Shown one piece after another: positions 54,175-63,614 of a stretch of DNA of 64,000 bases (positions are counted from its first letter, which is position 1; every line of letters begins with the position of its first letter). The DNA lies in NCBI RefSeq assembly GCF_030815415.1, contig NZ_JAUSWW010000001.1, positions 4,154,001-4,218,000 on the forward strand, given 5' to 3'. The position numbers and the translations under genes are program-made. Below the pieces are notes generated by a model. It ran no database searches and was not told the origin of the DNA. It worked only from the letters and a program-made list of their open reading frames with translations. Source of the stretch: Streptomyces canus (GTDB taxonomy: Bacteria; Actinomycetota; Actinomycetes; Streptomycetales; Streptomycetaceae).

Positions 54175-55287
54175 TCAGACGCGGGAGACCGTCCCGCAGT
54201 CCTGCCCCTGACGGATGTCCGTGCTGCGGTCGTACGGGTCCGACGTCGGGCCCGAGGGGGGCGCGCTCGTCGGGGCGTCCGAGGGGAACTGCGGGTGGAA
54301 CCAGCCGTCGTGGGCGCCGCAGGCCGAGTTGCCGGCGTCCCGGTCGTGGCGCAGGACGGTGAGCTTGCCGGGTGTGATGTCGTACCTGGCCGGGTCGGAG
54401 AGTTCGACGTCGAGGACGCGGCGGACAATAGTGCGGGTCACCTCGGGCGAGCCGTCGGCGCGGACCACCGGGTAGACGAAGGTGTAGTCGGCGTGGACGG
54501 CGACGGCGGCGCCCTCGCCCGCCTCGAACGACATCCGGCCGCGGACCTTCACGACATCACCGACCGGCCGGACCTCGTCCGGGTCGAAGCGGGTGAACAT
54601 CGACAGCGGGTCGTGCTTCTCGTCCGGCTCGCTCAGGGCGGTCTTCAGCCCCGAGAGGACGTCCTTCTGCTTCGGGTCCAATACGTTGAGCGCCGCCTCG
54701 GGGCGTTCGCCGCGCAGTGTCGCCGGGTCGAGGTTCGAGGAGATCAGCAGTTCCCTGGTCAGCCGAAGGGCCTGGGCGACCTCCGCCTTCGACCGTCCGC
54801 CGACCGCTTCCGCCTTCGGTGCGAGGATGCCGGCCTTGCCGTCGGCCCAGCGCTTGGCCGGGGAGCCGGCGAACGGATCGTCCAGGGTGGGTGTCGCCGG
54901 GGCCGCGGCGGAGGGCGGGGCAGTGGGGGCCGCGGTCTCCTCGGGGAGCGGTGACCCGGCGGCGGAGTCGGAGGTCCCGCTGCCGAAGGGGTCGCCCGGC
55001 AGCAGCGACGGCTTCAGCGCCACGACGGCCACGACGAGGGCGAGGAGCAGACCGAGGGCCGTCCACACCCGTCGGCCGCGCCTCTTCTCCTGGAGCGGCG
55101 GACCCGAACGCCAGCTCTCGGGCGTTTCACCGCGGGCCTCCTGCTGCCGCAGGCGCTCGGTCACCATGCGGGCGCGCGCGGAGGGCTCCTTCGGGGCCTC
55201 CCGCTCGCTGGCGCGGGTGAACTGTTCCCAGACGTCGTCGGGGACTTCGGGGGTCGAGGAGGAGTCCTCGGACGGCTTGTCAGACAC
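54175..55287 (-). CDS. Single-pass membrane protein of unknown function
   Basis: 370 residues from GTG 55287; the reading frame is open upstream but the added sequence is non-coding in character. A Glu/Arg-rich cytoplasmic N-terminus (1-72), one membrane helix (about 74-92 VWTALGLLLALVVAVVALK), a Pro/Ala/Ser linker, then a beta-rich exterior domain about 160-345 (VVKVRGRMSFEAG, VAVHADYTFVYPVV, SDPARYDITPGKLTVL). Two cysteines near the end (SACGAHDGWF and QDCGTV). No characterised relative recognised. Confidence 0.83.
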   Translation of the reverse strand: MSDKPSEDSSSTPEVPDDVWEQFTRASEREAPKEPSARARMVTERLRQQEARGETPESWRSGPPLQEKRRGRRVWTALGLLLALVVAVVALKPSLLPGDPFGSGTSDSAAGSPLPEETAAPTAPPSAAAPATPTLDDPFAGSPAKRWADGKAGILAPKAEAVGGRSKAEVAQALRLTRELLISSNLDPATLRGERPEAALNVLDPKQKDVLSGLKTALSEPDEKHDPLSMFTRFDPDEVRPVGDVVKVRGRMSFEAGEGAAVAVHADYTFVYPVVRADGSPEVTRTIVRRVLDVELSDPARYDITPGKLTVLRHDRDAGNSACGAHDGWFHPQFPSDAPTSAPPSGPTSDPYDRSTDIRQGQDCGTVSRV

Positions 55288-55504
55288 GACGGCAGTTCTA
55301 TGGGCTGAGAAAGCACTTTCACAAGCGCAATCCGAATGTGACTCAGGCCACATAAGGTTTCTGTGAATGCGGGGGCAACCATTCACAGGCTTCGCGAATC
55401 AAACCAGGCGAACCACGGGCCACACCCGCACCCCACAGGCGGGGCCCACCAAGCCCCACTCACGTGCTGCGACACGCAGCACACCGGACTTCCTGAGGTC
55501 ATTC

Positions 55505-56539
55505 ATGAAGCTTCGCCGTGCCATGGCCGCAGCGGCCGCGACGGCTGTCATAGCCCCGCTCGCGCTGCTGTCCGCGCCTGTCGCGTTCGCGGACGAGACG
55601 ACTCCGACTCCCACCGATACGGTCACCAGCACGCCGACGGACGAGCCGACCGACACGGCCGAGCCGACCCCGACGGACACCGCGCTGCCCACCGACACCG
55701 CGCTCCCGACCGACACGGCGACGACGACCGCCACCGCCACGGCGACCGACACCGCGACGGCCACCGCCACGGCCACCGAGTCGGACGAGCCCGAGCCCTC
55801 CGACTCCGCCGAGCCGAGCGAGGAGCCAACCGACCCGGACGTCCCGTACTGCGAGGAACTCGACGAGGACTTCACGGACGCCAAGGTGTCCGCGGACATC
55901 AAGGGCCTGCCCGGCAAGATCGTCGCCGGTGACGGCTTCCACAACTTCAAGCTGGCCGTCACCAACGAATCCGGCACCACGGTCGACGGCGTCGCGTTCT
56001 ACGCCGAGATCGAGAACTACGAGCTCGACGAGTCGAAGTGGCTCAGCCCGTACGTCGACCTGGAGTTCAAGAACACCGAGACCGGCACCTGGGACCGCAT
56101 CGGCTCCGACGACTTCGCCGGTGACTACTTCTTCTACGTCGACTCGCTGAAGGCCGGCAAGAGCAAGTCCGTCGAGCTGCGCGTCAGCATCGGCTCCAAG
56201 GCCCCGGCCGGCGACGCCTACTCCTTCGGCTCCGGCGCCTACCTGGACAACATCGACGGCCAGGACTGCATCGCCGAGGGCTGGGCCCAGTACGACTTCG
56301 AGGTCCTGAAGGCCGGCTCGCCCAACCCGGACCCGGGCACGGCCGACCCGAGCGACAACGGCAAGGACTCGGTGAAGAAGCCGCAGGGTGACGTCTCCGA
56401 GCTGCCGACGGGCAACCTCGCCGACACCGGTTCCAGCTCGGCGCTGCCGACCATCGGTCTCGTCGGCGGTGTCGCGATCGTCGCCGGTGCCGGTGCCGTC
56501 TTCGCGATGCGTCGCCGCAAGGCGGGCGCGGAGGGCTAG
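55505..56539 (+). CDS. LAXTG-anchored cell-surface protein with Thr-rich stalk
   Basis: 344 residues, ATG 55505. Signal peptide about 1-29 (AMAAAAATAVIAPLALLSAPVAFA). A Thr/Asp/Ala-rich stalk (30-115) of repeated TPTDT, TDTA, TATATATD motifs encoded by ACC-GAC-like triplets, then an acidic beta-rich domain. Sorting signal LADTG (305-309), membrane helix (about 313-334), RRRK tail: the LAXTG form recognised by Streptomyces class E sortases. Covalent wall anchoring is therefore predicted. Confidence 0.92.
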   Translation: MKLRRAMAAAAATAVIAPLALLSAPVAFADETTPTPTDTVTSTPTDEPTDTAEPTPTDTALPTDTALPTDTATTTATATATDTATATATATESDEPEPSDSAEPSEEPTDPDVPYCEELDEDFTDAKVSADIKGLPGKIVAGDGFHNFKLAVTNESGTTVDGVAFYAEIENYELDESKWLSPYVDLEFKNTETGTWDRIGSDDFAGDYFFYVDSLKAGKSKSVELRVSIGSKAPAGDAYSFGSGAYLDNIDGQDCIAEGWAQYDFEVLKAGSPNPDPGTADPSDNGKDSVKKPQGDVSELPTGNLADTGSSSALPTIGLVGGVAIVAGAGAVFAMRRRKAGAEG

Positions 56540-56564
56540 AGCCCGGCCGTAAGCCTGCAAGACA

Positions 56565-56608
56565 AAGAGAAGGACCTGCGCTCGGAGGGGGGCGCAGGTC
56601 CTTCTCTT
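56565..56608. terminator. Strong bidirectional terminator
   Basis: Perfect 17-bp stem (AAGAGAAGGACCTGCGC, 56565-56581, with 56592-56608) and a 10-nt loop, between the convergent surface-protein and GMC-oxidoreductase genes. Confidence 0.88.
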
Positions 56609-56633
56609 CGTGTGCGGAGGGGCTACGGCGGGG

Positions 56634-58412
56634 CTACTTCTTCGGCGGCACCGCCGGCATCCCCAGGAACGGCAGCCGCAGCGCGCCGAACGCCTCCGCC
56701 GGTACCGCCGCCGTCCGCGGCTCGACCGGCTTCAGACGTTCGTACGCCGCTCCCTGCGCCGGACGCGGGTCCGCCTCGTCCTTGTTGGGCCAGAACGACA
56801 TCGCCCGCTCGGCCTGTGCGGTGATCGTCAGGGACGGGTTCACCCCGAGGTTCGCCGAGACCGCGGCGCCGTCGACGACCGAGATGCCGGGGTGGCCGTA
56901 GAGGCGGTGGTACGGGTCGATCACCCCGTCCTCGGCGGTGGCGCCGATGGGGCAGCCGCCGAGGAAGTGGGCGGTGAGCGGGGTGCCCATCAGCTCGCCG
57001 ACGTTGGAGCCCGCGAAGCCGTTGATCTCGGCCGCGATCGCCGACGCGCCCTCCGAAGCGGCCCTGATCTGCTTGGGGTTGGGGGCCCCGTGGCCCTGGC
57101 GGGCGGTGAGCAGGCCCTTGCCCACGCCGTCCGGCTTCAGGTACGTCGTCAGGGAGTTGTCCAACGACTGCATCACCAGGCCGATGATGGTCCGCTCCGA
57201 CCAGCGGCGGTTGGAGAGGGAGCGCATCACCAGCAGCGGATGCCGGGCCGCGTTCGCCATCCAGGCCAGGACCCGCGAGGAGCCCTCGGTGTACGGGACC
57301 TGGAGGATGGACAGACCGCCCATCGAGTTGGAGCCCTTGCCGTAGCGGACCGGCTCGATATGGGTGTTCGCGTCCGGGTGGATGGACGAGGTGATGGCCA
57401 CGCCCCGGGTGAAGTCGGCCCTCTTGTCGCCGGTCGCCTTGCGGTAGCGCCGGTCGCTGGTCTGCGCGCCGACCAGTGCCTCGGAGTTGGTGCGGGTCAG
57501 CTCGCCCAGCTTGTCGGAGAGGTGCGGCAGCTGGCCGCCCGCCTTCATGCGGTGCAGCAGGGTCTGGGTCCCGTAGGTGCCGGCGGCGAGGACGACACGG
57601 CGGGCCTTGAAGATGCGGCCCTTGCCCTTGCGCTGCTGGTCCGTCGGCAGGGTGGCGATCGCGTACCCGCCCTGGGAGTCGTCCGTGACCGAGACGACCG
57701 TCGTCATGGGGAACACCACCGCCCCCGCCTTCTCGGCGAGGTACAGGTAGTTCTCGTTGAGGGTGTTCTTCGCCCCGTGACGGCAGCCGGTCATGCACTC
57801 ACCGCACTCGGCGCACGCCCTGCGGTCCGGTCCCGCGCCACCGAAGTACGGGTCGGCGACCCGCTCGCCGGGTTTCGCCTTCACCGCGCCGTCGGCGTCC
57901 TGGCCGTCGCCGAAGAACACCCCGACGGGCGCCATGTGGAAGGTGTCCCCGACGCCCATCCGCTGGGCCGCCGCCTTCAGATGGACGTCGGACGGGGTCA
58001 TCGTCGGGTTGAGCCGTACGCCGAGCATGCGCTGCGCCTGGTCGTAGTACGGCTTCAACTCCTCTTCCCAGTCCGTGATGTCACGCCACTGCGGATCCTC
58101 GAAGAACGGCTTCGGCGGCACGTAGAGGGTGTTGGCGTAGTTCAGGGAACCACCGCCGACGCCCGCACCCGCGAGGACCATCACGTTGCCCAGCAGATGG
58201 ATGCGCTGGAGCCCGTACATGCCGAGCCTGGGTGCCCAGAGGTAGTTCTTGAGGTCCCAGGAGTTCTTGGGGAGGGTACCCGGGGTGAAGCGGCGGCCGG
58301 CCTCCAGGACGCCTACGCGGTAGCCCTTTTCGGTGAGGCGGAGGGCGGTGACGGATCCGCCGAAACCGGATCCGACGACGATCACGTCGTAGTCGTAAGC
58401 GTCCTGGGGCAC
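56634..58412 (-). CDS. GMC-type oxidoreductase (cholesterol oxidase-like) with Cys cluster
   Basis: 592 residues. GTG 58412 after AAAGGAGA. FAD motif VVGSGFGGSVTAL (GSGFGG, 14-19) and C-terminal GMC block GGCPIGATAEDGVID...VVDGAAVSANLGVNPSLTI. An unusual CAECGECMTGC motif near residues 199-209 is shared with the mycobacterial ChoD-type group; it resembles an iron-sulfur site. Substrate unknown. Stop-to-start spacing with the dehydrogenase upstream (58 nt) suggests a shared operon. Confidence 0.93.
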   Translation of the reverse strand: MPQDAYDYDVIVVGSGFGGSVTALRLTEKGYRVGVLEAGRRFTPGTLPKNSWDLKNYLWAPRLGMYGLQRIHLLGNVMVLAGAGVGGGSLNYANTLYVPPKPFFEDPQWRDITDWEEELKPYYDQAQRMLGVRLNPTMTPSDVHLKAAAQRMGVGDTFHMAPVGVFFGDGQDADGAVKAKPGERVADPYFGGAGPDRRACAECGECMTGCRHGAKNTLNENYLYLAEKAGAVVFPMTTVVSVTDDSQGGYAIATLPTDQQRKGKGRIFKARRVVLAAGTYGTQTLLHRMKAGGQLPHLSDKLGELTRTNSEALVGAQTSDRRYRKATGDKRADFTRGVAITSSIHPDANTHIEPVRYGKGSNSMGGLSILQVPYTEGSSRVLAWMANAARHPLLVMRSLSNRRWSERTIIGLVMQSLDNSLTTYLKPDGVGKGLLTARQGHGAPNPKQIRAASEGASAIAAEINGFAGSNVGELMGTPLTAHFLGGCPIGATAEDGVIDPYHRLYGHPGISVVDGAAVSANLGVNPSLTITAQAERAMSFWPNKDEADPRPAQGAAYERLKPVEPRTAAVPAEAFGALRLPFLGMPAVPPKK

Positions 58413-58470
58413 GTGCGTTCTCTCCTTTGAGCGTGCAGTGCTTCAGCGTGTGGTGCGGTGCGGGTCGGTC

Positions 58471-60081
58471 CTAGCGGAACCGGAACGCCTTCATCAGGCG
58501 CAGGCTGCGGCTCATGAACTGGGCGTACGCCTCGTCGCTCATGCCCAGCGACGGCGCCATCGGCAGCAGCCGCTGCTGGGCCACCGTCTGGGCCTCCGTG
58601 TACTTGAGGATGCCCTCGGAGCCGTGGCGGCGGCCGAGCCCGGAGTCCTTCATGCCGCCCATCGGGGACTGGACGCTGCCGTAGGCGGGCGCGTAGCCCT
58701 CGTTGACGTTGACCGTGCCGGTGCGCAGCCGGGCGGCGACCTCGCGGCCGCGCTTGCCGTCCTTCGTCCAGACCGAGGAATTGAGGCCGTACGACGTGGA
58801 GTTGGCCTGCGCGACGGCCTCGTCGTCGGTCTTGAAGCGGTAGATGGAGACGACCGGGCCGAAGGTCTCCTCCGCGCAGATCGCCATGGGCTCGGTCACG
58901 CCGTCCAGGATCGTGGGCTCGAAGAAGTACGGGCCGATGTCCGGGCGGGCGACACCGCCGGCGACGACCTTGGCGCCCTTGGAGACGGCCTCCTCGACGT
59001 GCCGGGTGACGGTCTCCAGCTGGCGCTCGCCGACGAGGGAGCCCATGTCGGCGCCGTAGGCGAGGGACTTGCCGAGCCGCATGGCCTTGGTGCGGGCGGC
59101 GAAGCGCTCCAGGAAGGCGTCGGCGATCGACTCGTGGACGTACAACCGCTCGATGGAGATGCAGAGTTGACCGGCGGAGGAGAAGCAGGCACGGACCGCG
59201 CCCGCCGCCGCCTTCTCGATGTCGGCGTCCTCGAGGACCAGCATCGCGTTCTTGCCGCCCAGTTCGAGCGAGACGCCGATGAGGCGGGCGGCGGCGCCCT
59301 GGGCGACCTCGCGGCCGGTGCGGGTGGAGCCGGTGAAGGAGACGTAGTCGGCGTGCCGGACGACCTCGGGGCCGACGACGGGGCCCTCGCCGAGGACGAC
59401 CTGGAAGACGTCGGCGGGCAGCCCGGCCTCGATCAGCAGGTCACGCGCCCACAGGGCGGTCAGGCAGGTCTCGGTGTCCGGCTTCATCATGACCGCGTTG
59501 CCCGCGACGAAGGCGGGGAGCGCGTCGCCGACGGACAGCTCCAGGGGGTAGTTCCAGGGGGCGATCTGGCCGACCACGCCCCGCGGGTGGCGCAGCTCGG
59601 TGACCTTGGTGAGGGTCGGCATGGCGCCCGCGTGCCGCTTGGGCCGCAGATAGGAGGGCGCCCTGCGGCCGTAGTGGCGGGCGGCGACCGCGACGGCCTG
59701 CACCTCCTCGTGGGCGTGCAGACGGGCCTTGCCGGTCTCCAGCTGGATGAGGTCGAGGACCTCGGCCTGGCGGGCGAGCACCAGGTCGTGGAAGCGGAGC
59801 AGCACGGCGGCGCGCTGTCGTACGGGCGTCTGCTCCCACACGGCCTGTGCCTTGCGGGCCGCCGCGTAGGCCTTCTCGACGTCCTGCGGCGTCGACTCGG
59901 GCAGGTCGGCCAGCTTCTCGCCGGTGAACGGCGTGTGGTTGGCGGTCCGACCGGAGCCGACCACACCCTTGGTGAGCTGGGCGATCAGCTCCGGGGTGAC
60001 CACGTCGGCGGCGGTCCGGGCGCCCTCAGGGGCGGGGGCGAGGGGGTTGGTGGCCTGAGCCGAAGCCTTCGAGTCCGTCAT
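58471..60081 (-). CDS. Succinate-semialdehyde dehydrogenase-like aldehyde dehydrogenase
   Basis: 536 residues, ATG 60081. ALDH motifs: PWNYPLELSVGDALPA, FTGSTRTGREVA, ELGGKNAMLV with general-base Glu (about 273), and the nucleophile Cys307 in SSAGQLCISIER. Closest in pattern to the NADP-dependent succinic-semialdehyde dehydrogenase (GabD2) group of actinobacteria. It probably forms an operon with the GMC oxidoreductase. Two GATC-centred palindromes upstream are candidate operators. Confidence 0.92.
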   Translation of the reverse strand: MTDSKASAQATNPLAPAPEGARTAADVVTPELIAQLTKGVVGSGRTANHTPFTGEKLADLPESTPQDVEKAYAAARKAQAVWEQTPVRQRAAVLLRFHDLVLARQAEVLDLIQLETGKARLHAHEEVQAVAVAARHYGRRAPSYLRPKRHAGAMPTLTKVTELRHPRGVVGQIAPWNYPLELSVGDALPAFVAGNAVMMKPDTETCLTALWARDLLIEAGLPADVFQVVLGEGPVVGPEVVRHADYVSFTGSTRTGREVAQGAAARLIGVSLELGGKNAMLVLEDADIEKAAAGAVRACFSSAGQLCISIERLYVHESIADAFLERFAARTKAMRLGKSLAYGADMGSLVGERQLETVTRHVEEAVSKGAKVVAGGVARPDIGPYFFEPTILDGVTEPMAICAEETFGPVVSIYRFKTDDEAVAQANSTSYGLNSSVWTKDGKRGREVAARLRTGTVNVNEGYAPAYGSVQSPMGGMKDSGLGRRHGSEGILKYTEAQTVAQQRLLPMAPSLGMSDEAYAQFMSRSLRLMKAFRFR

Positions 60082-60153
60082 GACGCGCAGGGTATGCCGG
60101 AGCGGAGGCTTTGGGTACCCGTCGGTAATCGGGATTCACGGAGTACTCACACG

Positions 60154-60191
60154 GCGCCAGTGATCACTGGCGCAAAAGCCGCTGATCAGCG
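60154..60191. promoter_or_regulatory. Paired TGATCA-centred palindromes upstream of the aldehyde dehydrogenase
   Basis: GCGCCAGTGATCACTGGCGC (60154-60173), a perfect 20-bp palindrome, and CGCTGATCAGCG (60180-60191), a perfect 12-bp palindrome. Their centres are exactly 22 bp apart (two helical turns), and a degenerate GATC-centred site follows another 22 bp on (centre 60207.5). They lie 73-110 nt upstream of ATG 60081. Likely operator; the first could also fold as terminator for the kinase gene at 60219. Confidence 0.5.
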
Positions 60192-60218
60192 CGTTGTTCG
60201 GTGTCGATCACCAGCCGC

Positions 60219-61838
60219 TCACCCTTTTTCGATCACGAGCCGGTCACGGGCCGCCTTGAACAGCGCCATGCCCTCCTTCTCGGCCGCCGTCCCCTTCGGC
60301 ATGTCGACCCGGAGCTCGTAGAGACGGCCGTCGTCGGTCATGACGGACAGCTGCATGACCCGGGTCGGGTCGTCGCCCGCGTCGTCGTAGGTGGTGTCGG
60401 CCTGTACGGCGTACTCGCCCCCGAAGCTGGTCTCCGTGAGCCGGGTCTCGGCCTCCGCGTGCGTCGCCCAGGACCTCTTCTGCTGGTCCGCCCGGCCCAT
60501 GGCTGTGGTGCTGGGCTGGTCCCACAGGCTGAGGCGGAGGTCGATGCCGCCCTCCCCGTAGATCACCATCCGCGGCTGGTCGGTGGCGCTGCCCTGCCGG
60601 TGGGTCTCCCCGTACCGGCTCGGGACGGCGAGCGTGGCCTTCAGGGCCTTCTCGGGGTGCTTGTCCCAGGGCTCGTCGGCGATGTCGGTGGCGGCGGGCG
60701 CGAGGGGGGCCGAGGTGTACGTCGGCTCGGTCACAGCGGCGGGCTCGGGCTCGGCGAGGAAGTAGGACGTGCCGAGCCAGGCGCCGCCGGCCAGAGCGAC
60801 CCCGAGCAGGGCGGCCGGGAGGGGGCGCCGCAGGAGGTGGGGCCTGCGTGGCGACGTCGTCGGTACGACGGTGGTGTCCGGCTGCTCCGGTACGGGCTCG
60901 GGTTGCGGTCCCCGCAGGCGTACGGTTCCGGAGTCCTCGCCCAACTCTGTTATTCGATCCGGCACTTGGGGCGCCGGAGTGGCGTGCAGCGGCGGTACCG
61001 GCCACCCTTCCGCCGCCGCCTCCAGGATCTTGGCGGCTTCCTCGGCGTCCGGCCGCAGATCCGGTTCCTTCCCCAGCAGCCCGCTGATCAGGGGGCTCAG
61101 CGGACCGGCCCGCTTGGGCTCGGGCGGGTCGAAGGAGAGGATCGCGGCGAGGGTGGACTCCAGCGTCGTACGCCGGAAAGGCGGTTCGCCCTCCACGGCG
61201 GCGTACAGCAGGACGCCCAGGGACCACAGATCGGAGGGCGGACCGGCGCCCCGACCGGACATCCGCTCGGGAGCGATGAAGTCGATGGAGCCGACGAACT
61301 CGCCGCTGACGGTGAGGGATTCCTCGCCCTGGACATGCGCGATGCCGAAGTCGGTGAGGACGACCCGGCCGTGCGGCCCGAGCAGCACGTTGGCGGGCTT
61401 CACATCGCGGTGCACGATCCCGACGGCGTGCGCGGCGCGCAGGGCGCCGAGGACGGCCAGGCCGATGCGGGCGGTCTCGGCCGGGGCGACCGGCCCACGC
61501 CGGAGCACCTCGTGCAGGGACTCCCCGCGCACCCACTCCATGACGATCCAGGGCAGCCCGTCCTCGACGACCACGTCATGGATGGACACGGCGGCGGGAT
61601 GGTCGACCCGGGCGGCGGCACGGGCCTCCCGGTAGAGCCGGTGAGAGGCCCGCTGATGGGCCTCGTCCTCCGGGTCACCGGGCAACCTCGGCTGCTTCAC
61701 GGCGACTTCGCGGTCCACCAGCTCGTCGTGCGCCCGCCAGACGGTGCCCATGCCGCCCGACCCGATGCGCTCGGCCAGACGGTAACGGCCGCCTATCAGT
61801 CGGCCCTTCGGGCTGGTGCCGCCCCGGTCGTTGCTCAT
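60219..61838 (-). CDS. Membrane Ser/Thr kinase with exterior sensor domain
   Basis: 539 residues, ATG 61838. Kinase domain about 18-280: RIGSGGMGTVWRA (24-36), Lys48, HRDVKPAN with Asp145, DFG, and APERMSG. One membrane helix at about 344-364, then an exterior domain (about 380-539: ALKATLAVPSRYGETH, RLSLWDQPS, GGEYAVQADTTYDDAG) with no wall-binding PASTA repeats. It belongs with the neighbours to a kinase cluster of the kind known in S. coelicolor near SCO4775-4779, which has been linked to spore-wall synthesis (from memory). Confidence 0.94.
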   Translation of the reverse strand: MSNDRGGTSPKGRLIGGRYRLAERIGSGGMGTVWRAHDELVDREVAVKQPRLPGDPEDEAHQRASHRLYREARAAARVDHPAAVSIHDVVVEDGLPWIVMEWVRGESLHEVLRRGPVAPAETARIGLAVLGALRAAHAVGIVHRDVKPANVLLGPHGRVVLTDFGIAHVQGEESLTVSGEFVGSIDFIAPERMSGRGAGPPSDLWSLGVLLYAAVEGEPPFRRTTLESTLAAILSFDPPEPKRAGPLSPLISGLLGKEPDLRPDAEEAAKILEAAAEGWPVPPLHATPAPQVPDRITELGEDSGTVRLRGPQPEPVPEQPDTTVVPTTSPRRPHLLRRPLPAALLGVALAGGAWLGTSYFLAEPEPAAVTEPTYTSAPLAPAATDIADEPWDKHPEKALKATLAVPSRYGETHRQGSATDQPRMVIYGEGGIDLRLSLWDQPSTTAMGRADQQKRSWATHAEAETRLTETSFGGEYAVQADTTYDDAGDDPTRVMQLSVMTDDGRLYELRVDMPKGTAAEKEGMALFKAARDRLVIEKG

Positions 61839-61880
61839 GCCCCATCAGTACCTTGTGGGGCGGTTGCTTGTCGACGCGGG

Positions 61881-63533
61881 TCAGAGCACGTCCACGTCGA
61901 GGTTCGCGATCGTCGTCCTCGCCACCTCTTGCCCCCGCTTCGTGAAGTCGCCCTTGCCCGGGTAGCTGATGGTGAGCTTGTACATGTCGCCCTTGGAGGT
62001 CTTGTAGTAGAAGATCTGCATCTCGCGGGGGCGGGGGTTCTGGCTGTCGTCGGTGATGTACGTGATCGTGTTCTTGGCGGCCTGTTTCCCCTGGTACGTG
62101 ACCGCGTCATCGGTGTCCGTCTCAGGGTTCTCCGGCATGCCGAGCTCGTACTCGCCGTTCTCCTTGAACTTCTTGTCGTCCTCGTACATCTCCGCGGCCG
62201 CCGAGCCCGCGATGGTGTTGTTCGAGTCCTCGGCCTTCCTGTCGAGCCTCAGCCCGATCCAGATGCTGCCGCTGTAGTCGGTGTACGTGACCCAGTGCGC
62301 CTCGTCCGTCTTCCGGTCGGGCACGTCCTCCTGGTACGCGTGGGGCACCGCCAGCGTCGCGGCGACGTCCTTCACCTTCTTCGTCGTCCAGCCGTCCGGC
62401 AGCGGCCCGGCGAACGGGTCCGCGATCACCAGATACGCCGCCACCGCGGCCGCGACGACCGCGGCACCGAGCCCGATCAGCGACTTGCGGCCCAGCCGCA
62501 CACCGCCCTTCGGAGCGCCCTCCGCGAGCTGCACGACCTGCGTCGGCGCCGGAGCGGGCGGACGGGCGGCCGTCTCCAGCAGCGCCCGCACCTGGGCCGC
62601 GTTCGGGCGACGCGCGGGGTCCTTCTGGAGCAGGCCGGTGATGACGTCGGCCAGCGGACCGGAGGCGGAGGCCGGAACGGCGGGCGTGGCGTTGAGGACC
62701 GACTGGAGCGTGGCCGGCGTGTTGCTGCGGCGGAACGGCGAGACGCCCTCGGTGGCCGCGTACAGGACGACACCGAGCGACCACAGGTCCGACGCCGGTC
62801 CCGGCCGCTGCCCCAGCACCCGCTCCGGCGCGATGTACTCGGGCGAGCCGACGAAGCCGCCGGTGTCGGTCAGATTGGTCTCGCCCTCGATCTGGGCGAT
62901 GCCGAAGTCGGTGAGGACGACGCGGTCATGGCGGCCGAGCAGCACGTTGTCCGGCTTGACGTCCCGGTGCAGGATGCCCGCCGCGTGCGCGGCCTCCAGC
63001 GCGCCGAGCACCTCCAGGCCGATTCGCGCCGCTTCCCTCGCCCCGAGGGTGCCCTCCTGCAACGCGTCGCCCAGCGAACGGCCGTGCACCAGCTCCATGA
63101 CGATCCACGGCTGGCCGTCGACGACGGCGACGTCGTGCACGTTCACAACGGCTGGATGGTCGAGCCGGGCCGCGGCACGCGCCTCGCGGCGCATGCGTTC
63201 GAACGCGTTGGCGCGTTCGCGCTCGGGAAGATGGTCGGGTACGCGGGGCTCCTTGACGGCGACCTCGCGGTCCACCGTCTCGTCCTTGGCGCGCCAGACC
63301 GTACCCATGCCGCCGTGCCCGAGCTTGGCGAGCAGACGGTAACGACCACCGATCAACCGGCCGGTACCCGGCTCCGGTTCAGGCGCGGAGGGTGCCGTCT
63401 GGTGCGGTACGACCTGGGTGGGCGCCGCGTACGGGTTGTCCGGGTGCGGCACGGCCGCGGGCGGGTTCGGCGGTTGCAGACCAAAACTCGTTGGCTCGTC
63501 GGACCCGTAAGGGGCTCCCCCGTTGTTGCTCAT
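61881..63533 (-). CDS. Membrane Ser/Thr kinase with exterior sensor domain (second)
   Basis: 550 residues from ATG 63533; ATG 63545 four codons earlier is possible. A Pro-rich N-terminal tail (1-58), kinase domain about 63-325: KLGHGGMGTVWRA (70-82), Lys94, HRDVKPDN with Asp191, DFG, APERVLG. Membrane helix near residues 365-390 (LIGLGAAVVAAAVAAYLVI), exterior domain ending ARTTIANLDVDVL. About 60% alike in the kinase part to the gene at 60219; the sensor domains have the same outline (TLAVPHAYQE versus TLAVPSRYGE). It sits 42 nt from the next kinase gene, probably one transcript. Confidence 0.94.
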   Translation of the reverse strand: MSNNGGAPYGSDEPTSFGLQPPNPPAAVPHPDNPYAAPTQVVPHQTAPSAPEPEPGTGRLIGGRYRLLAKLGHGGMGTVWRAKDETVDREVAVKEPRVPDHLPERERANAFERMRREARAAARLDHPAVVNVHDVAVVDGQPWIVMELVHGRSLGDALQEGTLGAREAARIGLEVLGALEAAHAAGILHRDVKPDNVLLGRHDRVVLTDFGIAQIEGETNLTDTGGFVGSPEYIAPERVLGQRPGPASDLWSLGVVLYAATEGVSPFRRSNTPATLQSVLNATPAVPASASGPLADVITGLLQKDPARRPNAAQVRALLETAARPPAPAPTQVVQLAEGAPKGGVRLGRKSLIGLGAAVVAAAVAAYLVIADPFAGPLPDGWTTKKVKDVAATLAVPHAYQEDVPDRKTDEAHWVTYTDYSGSIWIGLRLDRKAEDSNNTIAGSAAAEMYEDDKKFKENGEYELGMPENPETDTDDAVTYQGKQAAKNTITYITDDSQNPRPREMQIFYYKTSKGDMYKLTISYPGKGDFTKRGQEVARTTIANLDVDVL

Positions 63534-63614
63534 GGGTCCGTTCATATCGCGCCAGCAGCGTCCGAATCCACTCAGAGGGCGTCGCGGTCACAGACCCGTG
63601 ACTCGGGAGGTCGC

